This document shows, in pieces, positions 46,701 to 54,988 of a stretch of 64,000 nucleotides of DNA. This stretch comes from Marinoscillum pacificum (lineage in GTDB: Bacteria > Bacteroidota > Bacteroidia > Cytophagales > Cyclobacteriaceae). Under the pieces are notes generated by a model that was given only the letters and a program-made list of their open reading frames with translations, ran no database searches and was not told the origin of the DNA. How positions within the stretch are numbered: position 1 is the stretch's first letter; each line of letters starts with the position of its first letter. The stretch lies in the NCBI RefSeq assembly GCF_024714495.1, contig NZ_JAMZMJ010000004.1, positions 310,001 to 374,000 of the forward strand. The letters are read 5' to 3'. The position numbers and the translations under genes are program-made.

Positions 46701-47386
46701 TGGTTTTTGACTTTGAGCAAAAGTCTAGCTATTCTATTGCTGTGATTGCCACTGACAATGATGGACTGACTGTGGAGTCAAGTTGGGATATTTCTATCCT
46801 TAACTTAAATGAAACTCCAGAAGATCTGGAATTGGATAACAGAACCATCAAGGAAGATCAGCCAATTGGTACATTGATTGGTTACTTATCGGTATACGAT
46901 GACGATAAAAACGAATCCATCACCTTTAGTTTAACCAGTTCACTAGGCGAAAACAACAACACTTTAGTAGAAATAATTGATGAGGAACTGGTGACAAGTC
47001 AGGTACTCAACTTTGCGGATAATGAAGAATTGATCATTGAAGTGACTGCCTCTGACAGTGAAGGTGCTTCTGTTACAGCTCAGTACACAATTGAGGTTGA
47101 AGCTATTTCTGCATCGAAATTTCCATCGATTGATATAGTAACTCCAAATGGTGACGGTATTAATGATACCTGGACCATCAATAATGTAGTAGACTATGCC
47201 AACTACAGTGTGAAAATCTTTAACGCCAATGGACAATTGGTCTTCTCTGTTGCTTCCAACTACGATAACGAGTGGAATGGAAATAACAATGGAGTGATCA
47301 CTTCAACTGGTGTGTACTATTACGAAGTGCTGAACAATACATTTCCAGGCAAGAAGTTTACTGGTACAATTTCACTATTAAAATGA
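43736..47386 (+). CDS. Cadherin-repeat T9SS protein with type B (gliding-associated) C-terminal domain
   Basis: The protein has 1216 residues. After a signal peptide (FAMLKSWA) comes a domain of about 110 residues (WSVSPASYSYSMTVTAVLDV) that also occurs twice in the preceding giant. Ten cadherin-like repeats of about 95-100 residues follow; from repeat 2 to 8 they alternate between two types (GDTDNATF...DFET type and NDNASF...NYE type). The C-terminus (PSIDIVTPNGDGINDTW to the end) is the gliding-motility-associated type B T9SS CTD. Proteins with this CTD commonly depend on a PorP/SprF-family protein encoded next to them, here the following gene 8 bases away. A cell-surface filament or adhesin role is likely. 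Confidence 0.92.
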   Translation: MKKYIILIVTLFAMLKSWAADPGWSVSPASYSYSMTVTAVLDVNCTELTNASNRLGAFVGANVRGSVLSATVVNGKYVALLTVYSNTISGEDISFKIYDEDNDQIIDATTVLAFQDDASYGTPSVPQVIRNNHPPVNLVLDNLDVDENNAVGDVIGNLSVDDEDTGDSHTFTLVAGDGDTDNASFTITGSELKLQEVANFEVKESYEIRVEAADAICSIEAAFVIDVNNLNETPTNLTLSNLAIDEGVSAPFTIGTLGSEDEDTDETFTYSLVAGTGDTDNGTFEIDGTSLVSPVTFDFETQPSYFIRIRTTDSGGEYFEAEFEVTVNDLNESPSNLALSGLTVDENQDAGTAVGTLSADDPDTGEVLTYAFVTGTNDNASFQLSGIQLSTNEIFNYEEKSEYTVVISVTDSENVSIEETFTISVVDLEETPTNIELSNTTVAENNDTPLEIATLTSEDNDADETFTYTLVAGTGDTDNATFSIEGEKLVTSTAFDFETQSSFAIRLRTTDSANEFFEKSFTISITDVNETPSNLALSTLSIEENQEVGTVLGTLSADDPDTDEVLTYEFVEGENDNASFTLNGTELFVNEVFSYEVKNEYSVTIKVTDSEDVSIEETFTISIIDQEETPTDIQLSSETVAEENFTPLQVAIMTSTDDDTDETFTYTLVTGDGDTDNTTFSINGDTLFTSTKFDFETKSSYSIRLRTTDSADEFFEKSFTITITDVNEPPYDLILSSTEIEENQAVGSVLGTLSVSDQDAPETLTFELVEDGINDNSLFELVDQEIRTKEVFNYEIKNEYTLHVKVSDSENQVIQETYTVSILDVEEAPTAIQLSNSELLEGNDSSVELAALTSTDEDLDETFTYTLVAGDGDTDNASFTIEGDRLIVSTVFDFETKSSYSIRIRTTDSANETYEEAFIINVLDNSEAPYDFTLSNQEINENLPIGTVIGVLDVEDDDTNPTVTYSFTDGNDSDVNAFQIVGNELQSAVVFDFEQKSSYSIAVIATDNDGLTVESSWDISILNLNETPEDLELDNRTIKEDQPIGTLIGYLSVYDDDKNESITFSLTSSLGENNNTLVEIIDEELVTSQVLNFADNEELIIEVTASDSEGASVTAQYTIEVEAISASKFPSIDIVTPNGDGINDTWTINNVVDYANYSVKIFNANGQLVFSVASNYDNEWNGNNNGVITSTGVYYYEVLNNTFPGKKFTGTISLLK

Positions 47387-47393
47387 CCCTCGC

Positions 47394-48491
47394 ATGAAAA
47401 AATTACTATTTCTAATACTAACAATTTCGTCCTCGTCGGTCTTTGCTCAGGATTTGAATAATCTTTATTCCTACTCTCTGGGTTGGTCCAATATTAACAA
47501 TGCCTATGTGGGGACACAAGGTGGATTTGACATACTTTTCATGTCACGATCTCAATTTAATGGTGTACCGGGAAGTCCAACAAACAATGTTGCCATTGGA
47601 AGTTTTGCGATATCTGATGTACAGTCTATTGGAGCCAAAATAATCAGTGATAGCAGAGGCGTATTCGATATTACACGATTTGAAGGAATCTATGCTCAGC
47701 AATTCCAATTGAATACAGAAGGTAGTTTCTTGCGGTTCGGGATGTCATTTGGTGTGACCAACTCCTCCATTGACCTAAGCGGAGTTAACAACAATGAAGA
47801 AGTATTAGCAACTGGAGACCCAGTATTGACTTCTTCAGGATATAACTACACACACTTCACTTCTGGTGCGGGAGTGTTGCTGTTCCACCAAAATGTGGAA
47901 TTGGGTGTTTCTACTCCTCACCTGGTAGAATCTGATAAGGGAATTCAACCTTTAATTTTATCATCTGCTGCTTACAATTATCAAATTGCGTCAGCAAACA
48001 TTGGTCTAAAACCAGCAGTGATCTATCAGAGTAGACCGGATGACAAGAACATCTTTGATGGATTCTTGACCGTAACGTGGAAAGATCTCTTAAGCGGAAT
48101 TGCTGGATATAGTTCAGATGATCGTCTACGATTTGGAGGAAGAATCAAAGTGAGTGACTTCAGTGTAGGGTATATCAATGAGTCTCCTTTTGGATCCAAT
48201 GCTAGAACAAACACTACGCATGAAATCTCTGTCAGAGTGACCCTAAAGTCCAGCAAAAAGAAAGAAGTTTCTGCATTGAACAGCCAAATCAATCAATTGC
48301 TGGCTGAAACAAAAGAACTTGCTACTGGCAGCTATGACAAGGATTATCTACGCAGCAGATTGATTGAAATCGAAAGAGAACTTGACGATCTGATTGAGAA
48401 AAATTCGGTGGCTAATTCAAGTGAAATCGCGGTGAAGTTGCAAGAATTGGAAGGCCAGATTCTTCAAATTTTTGACAAACTAAATCGATAG
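47394..48491 (+). CDS. PorP/SprF-family type IX secretion-associated outer-membrane protein
   Basis: The protein has 365 residues. A signal peptide (LLFLILTISSSSVFAQ) precedes a beta-barrel region with the PorP/SprF pattern YSLGWSNINNAYVGTQGG, TNNVAIGSFAISD and MSFGVTNSSIDLS, typical of proteins that handle export or anchoring of a neighbouring type B CTD client. Unusually, residues about 285-365 are a charged coiled-coil extension (NSQINQLLAETKELA, LRSRLIEIERELDDLIEKN) beyond the barrel, which could contact the next gene's coiled coil. Spacing to both neighbours is under 10 bases, showing an operon. Confidence 0.88.
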   Translation: MKKLLFLILTISSSSVFAQDLNNLYSYSLGWSNINNAYVGTQGGFDILFMSRSQFNGVPGSPTNNVAIGSFAISDVQSIGAKIISDSRGVFDITRFEGIYAQQFQLNTEGSFLRFGMSFGVTNSSIDLSGVNNNEEVLATGDPVLTSSGYNYTHFTSGAGVLLFHQNVELGVSTPHLVESDKGIQPLILSSAAYNYQIASANIGLKPAVIYQSRPDDKNIFDGFLTVTWKDLLSGIAGYSSDDRLRFGGRIKVSDFSVGYINESPFGSNARTNTTHEISVRVTLKSSKKKEVSALNSQINQLLAETKELATGSYDKDYLRSRLIEIERELDDLIEKNSVANSSEIAVKLQELEGQILQIFDKLNR

Positions 48492-48494
48492 AGT

Positions 48495-49004
48495 ATGAGG
48501 CTAATAGCATTACTATTTTTCTGTGCTCCACTGATTTTATTTTCACAGGAGGCATCACAGGACAGCACATTGGTTTCTCAGAATGCCAATAAGATTGATG
48601 AACTGAAAAGAATGATTCGTTCGTCTGTGGAGAAAGAAGATGAATTGATATCGCTCAAAGGTGAACTTTCGGCAGCCAATGCCAGAATACTGGTATTGGA
48701 AAACACACTGGATAGCTTGTTGGAGAAGTTAAGACCACTGATGATCGAACCAACAGGTTCTTTCTACATCGTAGTTGAAGCACAAAAGAGTGAGGCTAGA
48801 GGTTCTCTGGCTTTGAATCAATTGAAAGAAGAGTTGAAGGACGACTTAAAACTCGTTCAATCCGAATCCGGAAATTGGTTTTTTGTCGTGCTCAGTGAAA
48901 GCCCGAAAGATGATCGATTAATTGATAAGCTCGATAAAACTAGAGGCATAGTTCCTGATGCCTGGTTTGTGGAACGAACCAAAACGCAGCAGATGAACAA
49001 CTAG
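48495..49004 (+). CDS. Exported coiled-coil protein with SPOR-like C-terminal domain
   Basis: The protein has 169 residues. It has a signal peptide (LLFFCAPLILFSQ), a coiled coil (about 35-85, LKGELSAANARILVLENTL) and a compact alpha/beta domain from about 90 (GSFYIVVEAQKSEARGSLAL, then SGNWFFVVLSESPKDD) that looks like the SPOR fold, which binds denuded peptidoglycan strands. It lies 3 bases after the PorP/SprF-like gene and before a strong terminator, so it is the last gene of the T9SS operon. It may tie the surface complex to the cell wall. Confidence 0.7.
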   Translation: MRLIALLFFCAPLILFSQEASQDSTLVSQNANKIDELKRMIRSSVEKEDELISLKGELSAANARILVLENTLDSLLEKLRPLMIEPTGSFYIVVEAQKSEARGSLALNQLKEELKDDLKLVQSESGNWFFVVLSESPKDDRLIDKLDKTRGIVPDAWFVERTKTQQMNN

Positions 49005-49033
49005 TACATTTGATGTCGGTGTATTGAATGTTT

Positions 49034-49079
49034 GAAGGGAGTTATACTAAGGAAACTTAGCTATTTCTCCCTTCTTCTT
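49034..49079 (+). terminator. Terminator of the T9SS surface operon
   Basis: The arms GAAGGGAG and CTCCCTTC are perfect; an inner CTAAG/CTTAG stem around GAAA makes a long two-step hairpin. A T-rich tail follows (TTCTTTTTAT). It begins 30 bases after the stop of the SPOR-like gene. Confidence 0.9.
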
Positions 49080-49243
49080 TTTATCGCGTAATCACTTCAC
49101 ATCTAAAATCGCTACTTGATAGATCTTCATAAACGCACAGAAAATCAGTGACTTATTGCGAAGCTGATTTTTTTTACTATTTTAGAGCTACCATCAGCTA
49201 TGTCAGGATCGTTGTTTACCAAGTTACGATCAACCTTTAACTA

Positions 49244-50107
49244 ATGAAATTCTGGCCCATTTCACTGCTACTGGCAGTTATTGCATGTAAAAGCAATGTG
49301 GATATCCGTGATGGAGTTTATCCCATCAATCAATCAATTTTTGAGAATGGAAAGATCATCTCTAATATCACAGACAAAAGATTATTAGAGACTTCTGGAT
49401 TGGAGTATAGCACCAAAAATCCGGGTCATCTGTGGACGCACAATGATAGCCAGGGACAGCCCTCCCTTTACTTGATCGACACTCTTGGTCAAGTTAAGTT
49501 AACCGTATACTTAAATGGTGCAGAAAACTATGACTGGGAAGACATCACCAGTGATGGTGAGCATCTATACATCGCTGAGATCGGTGATAACCGTGCGGAA
49601 AGAGAAAGCATTAAAATCTTTATGCTGGAAGAACCAAAATTAGAAACCGAGGACTCAATAGCCATCAATGACTGGTTGGAGATGGAACTAACATACACCA
49701 ATGGAGCCAGAGATGCGGAGACACTCATGTATGATTTCCAAACTGGCGAGTTAGTCATTGTGAGCAAACGAGATGAATCCTGTTACCTGTATTCGTTCAT
49801 GTTCGAAGCTGGAGAATCCAAGTCTCTAGAACCAAAAGGGCAAATTCAGTTAAGAATGTTCACAGCAGGTGACATCAATGAGTCTGGTGAAATCCTCCTC
49901 AAAAATTATAATACTATTTTTTATTGGTCTGCGTCAAACCTTTCTCTTAAAGAAAGGTTCGTCAAAGGTCCAGAGTACACTATACCGTATGTTGTGGAAC
50001 CACAGGGAGAGGCAATCACCTTTGCTCCTGACAATTCGTTTTATACGGTAAGTGAATTTAATGAACACAGTAAACAAAACGTCTACCACTATCAGCGAAA
50101 GATGTAA
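49244..50107 (+). CDS. Beta-propeller lipoprotein of unknown function
   Basis: The protein has 287 residues. A lipoprotein signal (LLLAVIACKSN, Cys15) is followed by a propeller-like series of beta hairpins (HLWTHNDSQGQPSLYLIDTL, YDWEDITSDGEHLYIAEIGD, GEAITFAPDNSFYTVSE). The ...DWED...IGDN... and EGEAIT-like phrases resemble SdiA-regulated or esterase-like-phytase propellers that I know in outline only. It is monocistronic: a strong terminator lies before it and an AT-rich gap after it. A periplasmic or surface binding role is probable; substrate unknown. Confidence 0.7.
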   Translation: MKFWPISLLLAVIACKSNVDIRDGVYPINQSIFENGKIISNITDKRLLETSGLEYSTKNPGHLWTHNDSQGQPSLYLIDTLGQVKLTVYLNGAENYDWEDITSDGEHLYIAEIGDNRAERESIKIFMLEEPKLETEDSIAINDWLEMELTYTNGARDAETLMYDFQTGELVIVSKRDESCYLYSFMFEAGESKSLEPKGQIQLRMFTAGDINESGEILLKNYNTIFYWSASNLSLKERFVKGPEYTIPYVVEPQGEAITFAPDNSFYTVSEFNEHSKQNVYHYQRKM

Positions 50108-50230
50108 AATGCATTATTTAAAAATTTAATAATTATTTAACCTTATTTCGTATATTAATTTAAATATTATAAAATAGTGTATCGTTTAATTATGTAATTG
50201 CTAATATTAACGTGTTTCACACCCTCAACC

Positions 50231-50458
50231 ATGAACCTAAACCATCAAATCAATATCGACCATGAGTCACTGATCAAAGAATTGGAGCCAGATGAACTAG
50301 AAATAGCCAAGACTTGTGCTTATAAGATTAAATCACATCTGGAAAAACTTTCGTTAAAGGATCAACAGTATTTAAATAACCTATCAATAGTTAACAATAT
50401 CATCTCGCAATATGACAAAGCATTGAGATGTGGCGTCAATTCCAGTAGACTGAATTAA
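50231..50458 (+). CDS. Small helical protein of unknown function
   Basis: The product has 75 residues from the ATG at 50231 (MNLNHQINIDHES); an ATG 11 codons upstream would add an unlikely hydrophobic start. It is highly charged and helical (KIKSHLEKLSLKDQQYLNNL), with no signal peptide or transmembrane segment. An AT-rich 123-base promoter region precedes it. I do not recognise a family. Confidence 0.5.
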   Translation: MNLNHQINIDHESLIKELEPDELEIAKTCAYKIKSHLEKLSLKDQQYLNNLSIVNNIISQYDKALRCGVNSSRLN

Positions 50459-50609
50459 TTCTTTTATTTTGGAAATTTGATTTGATGAATCAGAGAATAC
50501 CACAAGCGGCTTATGTCCTGCCTTTGAGTACCTCTCTATGAAGATAAAATCAAAACGTTATCAGGCAGCAGTATTTGATCTTTCCTAATTAATACGTTAC
50601 TTGGAATGT

Positions 50610-51035
50610 ATGAAACGCCTATTGCCTATTGTCAGCATAGCTTTAATTATTACAGCATGTCCGGCCCATCAAAATTTTGGTCCTCAATTTTTATATGGAC
50701 ATTATCAAAATATTGAAGATACGTCTCTTTATTTTTCAATAGGACTAACCCCAGTAGGAGAAGATGAAATACACAAAATACTGTTTATTTACTCGGTTGG
50801 CGACAGCATCTATGACAGCTTTTATGAGACGGAAAGAGAGTATGATTCCAAGAAAAATCAATCTCTAATTACCACTATTGAAGGACAATACCTCATGATT
50901 CATCAAATAACCGATACCAACATTGAGGTTTATGGCCCTTCCAATTCACTAGATGATTTACAATCAGTGGTGCATGAATATCAAAGATTACCTGATGATG
51001 TTCAGATTTTCCCTGAATCTATCTTATTCCCCTAA
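50610..51035 (+). CDS. Small lipoprotein of unknown function
   Basis: The product has 141 residues. The start at 50610 (MKRLLPIVSIALIITAC) gives a clean lipoprotein signal, with Cys at position 17; the ATG three codons earlier is less likely. The mature part is beta-rich and acidic (FGPQFLYGHYQNIEDTSLYF) with no known domain. It is convergent with mutS, with 18 bases between the stops. Confidence 0.6.
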   Translation: MKRLLPIVSIALIITACPAHQNFGPQFLYGHYQNIEDTSLYFSIGLTPVGEDEIHKILFIYSVGDSIYDSFYETEREYDSKKNQSLITTIEGQYLMIHQITDTNIEVYGPSNSLDDLQSVVHEYQRLPDDVQIFPESILFP

Positions 51036-51053
51036 AGTGTTTAAGAATAACCT

Positions 51054-53666
51054 TTAAGATTTGCCTTTGAGCACCTCTTTCATTTCATTGACTTTGAGCA
51101 ACGCTTCAACGGGTGATATGGTATTGATATCTATCCCTCTAAGAAGCTTCATTACCTGTTCAAATCGAGGATCACTCTCAAACAAATTCAACTGGAACTG
51201 ACTGCTAGGAACTTCTGCCAACTTCTCTTTATCGCTTTCAGATAGTTTGTCTGCCTCCAGATGTTTCAGAATGGTGTTTGCTCGTATTACTACCTGGTTT
51301 GGCATACCTGCCAATTGAGCCACGTGAATACCAAAACTGTGCTCACTACCACCAGCTTGGAGTTTACGAATGAAGATAATCTTGTTTTCGAGCTCCTTTA
51401 CCGCCACGTTGAAATTCTTAACCCTTGGCAAGTCGTTGGTCAACTCATTCAACTCATGATAGTGGGTCGCGAAAAGCGTCTTGGCCTTATAACTTTCATG
51501 ATTATGCAGATACTCTACAATAGACCAGGCTATGGATATCCCATCATATGTACTTGTTCCTCGGCCAATTTCATCCATCAACACCAGCGAGCGGTTGCTC
51601 AGGTTGTTGAGAATACTGGCCGTTTCGGTCATCTCCACCATAAAGGTCGACTCACCTCTGGAAAGATTATCTGAAGCTCCGACTCTGGTAAAGACCTTGT
51701 CCACCAGACCGACACGGGCATAGCCTGCTGGAACGAAACATCCCATTTGCGCCATCAATACAATCAATGCAGTTTGGCGAAGCAAAGCCGACTTACCGGC
51801 CATGTTCGGTCCAGTGATGATCATGATCTGCTGACTCTCATCATCCAGATACACGTCATTCGGGATGTAGTCCTCCTCAGGAGGCATGTTCTGCTCAATA
51901 ACCGGGTGACGTCCTTCTTTGATATCCAGCAAATACTCATCTGTGATGATTGGCTTCACATAGCTATTTCTCTTCGCCAGATAAGCAAAAGAGGTCAAAC
52001 AATCCAGAGATGCTATCGATCGGGCATTCTGCTGAATGGTCTCAATGTATTCTGTGGCAAACGAAACCAACTCCATGTAGAGCTTCTGCTCTATCACAAA
52101 TATTTGGCCTTCTGCATTGAGGATTTTTTCCTCGTAAACTTTAAGTTCTTCGGTGATGTATCGCTCGGCATTGACCAAAGTTTGCTTTCTGATCCACTCC
52201 TGAGGAACCTTATCTTTATGAGCATTGGTCACCTCCAGGTAATAGCCAAACACTTTGTTGTAAGCTATTTTTAAGGAAGAAATACCTGTTCGCTCAGTCT
52301 CTCGCTCTTGAATTCCTTTCAAGTAATCCTTACCAGAGAAAGCAAGCTTTCTCAATTCATCCAACTCCTCATTAACACCATCTTTGATGATATTCCCTTG
52401 AGTAGCATTGATTGGCGCATCATCTTTTAATCCTGCATCGATGTTGGAGAGTAGCGCTTCGCACTCATTGAGCTGATCAAGATGTTGAGCAAAAATGGGA
52501 TTGGATGATTTTTTTAGTTCGTCTTTAATTGGTTTGATCTGACTCAAACTTTTCTTCAACTGAACTAACTCACGAGGGTTAATTCTTCCTGTAGCTACTT
52601 TTGAAATCAGTCGCTCCAGGTCACCAATTTGTTTCAAATAAGCATTCACTTCATTGAGAAGATCATCTTCCTCCATGAATGCTTCTACTGTATTGAGTCT
52701 GCGCTCAATTTGTTCTTTATTCTTAAGCGGAAGCACCATCCATTTGCGAAGCAATCGACTTCCCATTGGCGTTTGAGTGCTATCCATAATGTCAATTAGC
52801 GCAGTGCCATCAGATTGACTTGGATGAATTAACTCAAGATTTCTGATGGTAAACTTATCTAACCAAACATATTGCTGTTCGTCAATTCTTGACAGCTGAC
52901 CAATGTGCTTGACCTCCTTGTGCTCGGTTTCTTCCAGGTAAAAAAGCACAGCTCCAGCAGCAATAATTCCAAGCTTCATTTCCTCTACACCATAGCCTTT
53001 GAGGTTATTGGTACTGAAATGTCTGGTCAATTTTTCATACCCATATTCGGTACTGAAGATCCAGTCCTCCAGGTGAAAATTGATATAATTGGCCCCAAAT
53101 GACTTTTCGAATCGTGCTTTCTCTGCTTTTGAATAGATAATCTCTGAAGGCTGGAATCCTTGAATCAGTTTCTCCACATAATCAACACTTCCTTCAGAAA
53201 CCAGGAACTCTCCTGTACTCAGATCAAGAAAAGAAACCCCGCATGCTTTCTCATCATAATGAATGGATGCCAGGAAGTTATTTCTTCTTTGCTCCAACAC
53301 ATTGTCATTCATCGATAGACCAGGAGTAACCAGTTCGGTAACACCCCGCTTCACAATACCTTTGACTGATTTTGGGTCTTCCAGCTGGTCACAAATTGCC
53401 ACCCGGTTTCCGGCTCTCACCAATCGTGGTAAATAAGCATCCAAAGAATGGTGCGGAAAACCAGCCAACTCTATATGTGATGCAGAACCATTGGCTCTTT
53501 TGGTCAGGACGATATCCAAAACCTTACTCGCCTTCACGGCATCTTCTCCAAAAGTCTCGTAAAAATCTCCAACACGGAACAAGAGCAATGCACCAGGATA
53601 TCTTGCCTTGATGGCATTGTATTGTTTCATCAAGGGAGTCTCTGAACTTTTCTTTGCTTTGGCCAT
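51054..53666 (-). CDS. mutS: DNA mismatch repair protein MutS
   Basis: The protein has 870 residues from the ATG at 53666 (MAKAKKSSETPLMKQY); the longer form starting 14 codons upstream lacks conservation. The mismatch-recognition motif FRVGDFYETFGEDA (Phe and Glu of the F-x-E site at about residues 32-34), the connector, lever and clamp regions, Walker A ITGPNMAGKSALLRQ (about 615), Walker B VLMDEIGRGTSTYDG and the signature ATHYHEL are intact. It binds base mismatches and starts methyl-independent repair with MutL. The length is normal. The C-terminal helix-turn-helix dimerisation region is present. Confidence 0.98.
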   Translation of the reverse strand: MAKAKKSSETPLMKQYNAIKARYPGALLLFRVGDFYETFGEDAVKASKVLDIVLTKRANGSASHIELAGFPHHSLDAYLPRLVRAGNRVAICDQLEDPKSVKGIVKRGVTELVTPGLSMNDNVLEQRRNNFLASIHYDEKACGVSFLDLSTGEFLVSEGSVDYVEKLIQGFQPSEIIYSKAEKARFEKSFGANYINFHLEDWIFSTEYGYEKLTRHFSTNNLKGYGVEEMKLGIIAAGAVLFYLEETEHKEVKHIGQLSRIDEQQYVWLDKFTIRNLELIHPSQSDGTALIDIMDSTQTPMGSRLLRKWMVLPLKNKEQIERRLNTVEAFMEEDDLLNEVNAYLKQIGDLERLISKVATGRINPRELVQLKKSLSQIKPIKDELKKSSNPIFAQHLDQLNECEALLSNIDAGLKDDAPINATQGNIIKDGVNEELDELRKLAFSGKDYLKGIQERETERTGISSLKIAYNKVFGYYLEVTNAHKDKVPQEWIRKQTLVNAERYITEELKVYEEKILNAEGQIFVIEQKLYMELVSFATEYIETIQQNARSIASLDCLTSFAYLAKRNSYVKPIITDEYLLDIKEGRHPVIEQNMPPEEDYIPNDVYLDDESQQIMIITGPNMAGKSALLRQTALIVLMAQMGCFVPAGYARVGLVDKVFTRVGASDNLSRGESTFMVEMTETASILNNLSNRSLVLMDEIGRGTSTYDGISIAWSIVEYLHNHESYKAKTLFATHYHELNELTNDLPRVKNFNVAVKELENKIIFIRKLQAGGSEHSFGIHVAQLAGMPNQVVIRANTILKHLEADKLSESDKEKLAEVPSSQFQLNLFESDPRFEQVMKLLRGIDINTISPVEALLKVNEMKEVLKGKS

Positions 53667-53734
53667 TGTGGAGTATTGGTGGTTATGTGCGCTGCAACTA
53701 AGCCACAATATTACAAGTAGTCCACGAGAGATGT

Positions 53735-53765
53735 AAAAAAATCGCCACCTTAATTGGCCACGATT
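53735..53765 (-). terminator. Terminator after the pirin-like gene
   Basis: On the - strand AATCG and CGATT flank a GGCC-type inner stem with an AATTAA loop, and a run of seven T follows. It lies 27 bases past the stop of the pirin-like gene and just before mutS. Confidence 0.7.
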
Positions 53766-53791
53766 CTACATTTTGATGCTGGTTAAGTTTC

Positions 53792-54469
53792 CTATAGCTC
53801 AATAGTTAACAAAATGGCATCATTTGATAATGCTTCAAACGCTACTTCACGTTCATTATCCCACAATGCAAGTGCATCTTTTGGTTGCAATAATCTGTTC
53901 TGAAATTCGAAGGCTCCCTGAATGACATAGGCGAAGACTCTATTCCTCTTGGAAGGAGGTACCATCCCTTCCTGACGACCTTCATACATTCCAAGAGAAA
54001 TTCGAATATTCTCCTGACTGATCACTTCAATCATCGAGTTAATTCCTTCTTCCAAATCAAATTTGGACTGATGATTAACGGACGCTGACGATTCATACTG
54101 TATTTCCAGATACTTGATAGTGCTTTCAAAATAAGGGTTGAAAACCGCATACGATTGCCCTTTAGAGATGGAAAATGAAACAACATCTCCCACATCAATG
54201 GTTTTCACTTCTGCTAGTGCCTTATAGGCCAATTCGCCCTGAATAGGAATCAACACTACTTGCATATCTGATTGGGCAACTGTAATGTCTTCTTTACATG
54301 CAATCAGGTCAACCTCCTTTACAGATTGGAGTGCAAAGAAATGTCCATGCTGTGGTAAGTATTCGTTCTGTGGAGACAGAATGTGATGTTTCGTGCATCC
54401 AACATTTGAATTCATTTTTCTTAGATCTGCTAAAAAAATTACTGCCGACTCTTCGATTGTATTGATCAT
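53792..54469 (-). CDS. Pirin-related cupin (YhaK-like)
   Basis: The protein has about 225 residues. The C-terminal cupin (RNRVFAYVIQGAFEFQNRLL, then ALALWDNEREVAFEALSNDA) matches the quercetinase C-terminal domain of pirins. The N-terminal cupin (LPQHGHFFALQSVKEVDLIA) is present but lacks the full pirin His/Glu metal set; only HGH is seen. Translation may begin at ATG 54469 or at GTG 54472, which touches the stop of the upstream gene. Quercetin 2,3-dioxygenase-type or redox-sensing roles are known for relatives; the function here is unassigned. Confidence 0.75.
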   Translation of the reverse strand: MINTIEESAVIFLADLRKMNSNVGCTKHHILSPQNEYLPQHGHFFALQSVKEVDLIACKEDITVAQSDMQVVLIPIQGELAYKALAEVKTIDVGDVVSFSISKGQSYAVFNPYFESTIKYLEIQYESSASVNHQSKFDLEEGINSMIEVISQENIRISLGMYEGRQEGMVPPSKRNRVFAYVIQGAFEFQNRLLQPKDALALWDNEREVAFEALSNDAILLTIEL

Positions 54470-54471
54470 CA

Positions 54472-54984
54472 CTATTTTGATTTAAACTGACATATTTGAA
54501 AATTCTCACCTAGTGAAACCATGTGTGTAAATATTTCTTCTCCTCTTAAAATTGAGAGTTGTTTATCACCATCGGTGAATAATAGCTGTCCATTGATGTT
54601 GTCAATCCAGGTAAGCCAGTCACTGTAGAAATTGATGGTAATAACATGTGCTGACTTATCATCAAGATCTGATTTTACTATCTCAAACTGATAATTTTTA
54701 AATGGAACACAGGCCTGGTCTAGAACATTGTAATGGTCAGGCATCATGCCATTCAAACCTCGGAGATAACCAACAATGGAAGTGCTTACTAGATAGTTGA
54801 ACTTAACCATGTCAATCGAACTCTGCTCAAACTGCGCAAAGGTTCTAAGGGAGCCGTCAGTGTCAAATTGCTGAGATTGGATCAAAAACTCACGAAATGA
54901 ATCTTCGAAGACACCCTTTTCCCAGGCCGATTTCGACTCTGAAGTCACCAACTTCCTGTAGCATAATTTTACCTGACCTTTCAT
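54472..54984 (-). CDS. Protein of unknown function between the dioxygenase-like and pirin-like genes
   Basis: The protein has 170 residues, no signal peptide and no transmembrane segment. It is soluble and alpha/beta (FNYLVSTSIVGYLRGLNGMM, HVITINFYSDWLTWIDNING). It lies 4 bases after the intradiol-type gene and directly before the pirin-like gene, so the three form an operon and may share a pathway acting on aromatic or phenolic compounds; this rests on context alone. I do not recognise the family. Confidence 0.65.
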   Translation of the reverse strand: MKGQVKLCYRKLVTSESKSAWEKGVFEDSFREFLIQSQQFDTDGSLRTFAQFEQSSIDMVKFNYLVSTSIVGYLRGLNGMMPDHYNVLDQACVPFKNYQFEIVKSDLDDKSAHVITINFYSDWLTWIDNINGQLLFTDGDKQLSILRGEEIFTHMVSLGENFQICQFKSK

Positions 54985-54988
54985 CGGA

